A stretch of DNA of 5,861 nt from Solirubrobacteraceae bacterium (GTDB taxonomy: Bacteria > Actinomycetota > Thermoleophilia > Solirubrobacterales > Solirubrobacteraceae), in assembly GCA_030149625.1 (NCBI GenBank), contig JASLHP010000320.1:1-5861 (forward strand). Reading direction: 5' to 3'. The notes beneath the pieces were generated by a model, which did not search any database, was not told the DNA's origin, and saw only the letters and a program-made list of their open reading frames with translations. Position 1 is the first letter of the stretch; every line of letters starts with the position of its first letter. The translations under genes were made by a program, and so were the position numbers. Below, in pieces: positions 5,451 through 5,861 of this stretch.

Positions 5451-5526
5451 AAAGTCGAAGTCGCCGTCTCCGCGCGACGTGAGCGACGGACGCCGAGTGC
5501 TAACCGCTGTACATGTGCCTCTCCAG

Positions 5527-5861
5527 TTACTTGCGAGCGCTGTTGTGCCCGTGAGCCTTCTTTCGTGCTTTTGCCTTGTGCTTCTTCTTGCCCGCGCCGG
5601 GCTTCGTGCACCCGGTGATCGCGACCGGCGCGTTCTGTTTCACTTCCAGGCCGTTTGCGGCTCTGAAGTACGTCGGCATCGTGAGTTTCTGCCCGCATAG
5701 GTCGTACTGTGCCTTGGCGGGCAGGTTCACCCCGAACTCACTGAATTCGCCAGCCGGGAGCTTTACTTCGATCGATTCAAACGGCACGTCCGGGAGCGAT
5801 TTGAACGTGGCGCTCGTCACCCCGGTGTTGCTGATGAACGTGTTTCCGTGCAGTTCGATCG
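5527..5861 (-). CDS. Exported/surface protein, C-terminal part (5' end outside window)
   Basis: The last 110 residues of a longer protein whose frame runs open past the window edge. A GTG at 5820 could be mistaken for the start, but the 13 codons before it (IELHGNTFISNTG) continue the same fold. The segment with LPDVPFESIEVKLPAGEFSEF, NLPAKAQYDLCGQKL, MPTYFRAANGLEVKQ and VAITGC is one I associate with the C-terminal domain of large exported proteins in Solirubrobacterales. Two cysteines (in YDLCGQ and ITGCTK) may form a disulfide. The final 25 residues are strongly basic (9 Lys, 2 Arg, 3 His: KPGAGKKKHKAKARKK and on), a typical ending for these proteins, perhaps for binding anionic cell-wall polymer or polysaccharide. 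No sortase or transmembrane anchor is visible. Composition matches the neighbouring exported-protein gene. The signal peptide would lie outside the window. Confidence 0.85.
   Translation of the reverse strand, partial: IELHGNTFISNTGVTSATFKSLPDVPFESIEVKLPAGEFSEFGVNLPAKAQYDLCGQKLTMPTYFRAANGLEVKQNAPVAITGCTKPGAGKKKHKAKARKKAHGHNSARK

Larger units (their letters stand above)
5291..5526. other. Intergenic region with two short inverted repeats
   Basis: A 236-bp gap between two minus-strand genes. It holds a perfect short palindromic hairpin at 5432-5450 (CGCCCACTA, one base, TAGTGGGCG) and a second hairpin at 5394-5413 (CGAGAAC, 6-nt loop, GTTCTCG). Neither is followed by a T-tract on the minus strand, so they may be Rho-type or regulatory structures and not intrinsic terminators. 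The promoter of the 5290 gene should lie here, but I cannot pick out a convincing -35/-10 pair. Next to the upstream gene's stop there is a GGAGAGG ribosome binding site before a five-codon frame (see findings). No tRNA or other RNA gene is recognised. Confidence 0.55.

Noticed and set aside
5495..5503. GAGTGCTAA, identical to one arm of the CIRCE heat-shock operator (HrcA site)
   Set aside because: The partner arm TTAGCACTC at a 9-bp spacing is absent on either side, and no chaperone gene is nearby. A single 9-bp half-site is not evidence.
5527..5820. GTG at 5820 as the start of a 97-residue protein
   Set aside because: The frame continues upstream to the window edge with protein-like sequence (IELHGNTF), so this is the end of a longer gene.

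Overview
The window comes from a GC-rich actinobacterium, most likely of the Thermoleophilia (Solirubrobacterales: Conexibacter, Solirubrobacter and relatives). The central genes are very GC-rich (one 60-base line that I hand-counted, 3781-3840, has 48 G/C). The right end carries exported proteins of a kind I associate with that group: a signal peptide, an Ig/FN3-like repeat with 'TVNPN..ETKYYFEYG', a Cys-containing beta domain, and a Lys-rich C-terminal tail. The assignment rests on remembered family resemblance and composition, not on a search.

Layout, left to right. (1) 2-289 (+): the C-terminal part of a LOG-family (cytokinin riboside 5'-monophosphate phosphoribohydrolase-like) protein, cut by the window start. 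(2) 347-625 (+): a 92-residue beta-rich protein of unknown function. Its 3' end overlaps the 3' end of the next gene tail to tail by 61 bp. (3) 1529-2539 and 565-1521 (-): a two-gene unit of a metallo-beta-lactamase (MBL)-fold hydrolase followed after 7 bp by metF, 5,10-methylenetetrahydrofolate reductase. (4) A 47-bp divergent intergenic region (2540-2586). (5) 2587-3870 and 3873-4244 (+): a two-gene unit of a 427-residue protein joining an N-terminal SnoaL/NTF2-like domain to a C-terminal MBL domain, then a 123-residue protein of unknown function 2 bp downstream. (6) 4298-4346: a strong 15-bp hairpin between convergent genes. (7) 4346-5290 and 5527-5861 (-): two exported surface-type proteins, the second cut by the window end, in a visibly less GC-rich segment with A-runs in the mRNA strand.

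How the genes may work together: metF supplies methyl-THF for methionine synthesis and is the only gene with a firm pathway role. Two unrelated-looking MBL hydrolases, both with a complete set of metal ligands, are transcribed away from each other across a 47-bp gap, so they may share control. Their substrates cannot be read from the sequence. The less ordinary points are the SnoaL-MBL fusion, several AT-rich -10-like hexamers placed only 6-9 nt from start codons (suggesting leaderless mRNAs), the 61-bp convergent overlap, and the compositional break at the exported-protein genes. I see no CRISPR array, tRNA, rRNA, transposase or defence system here.
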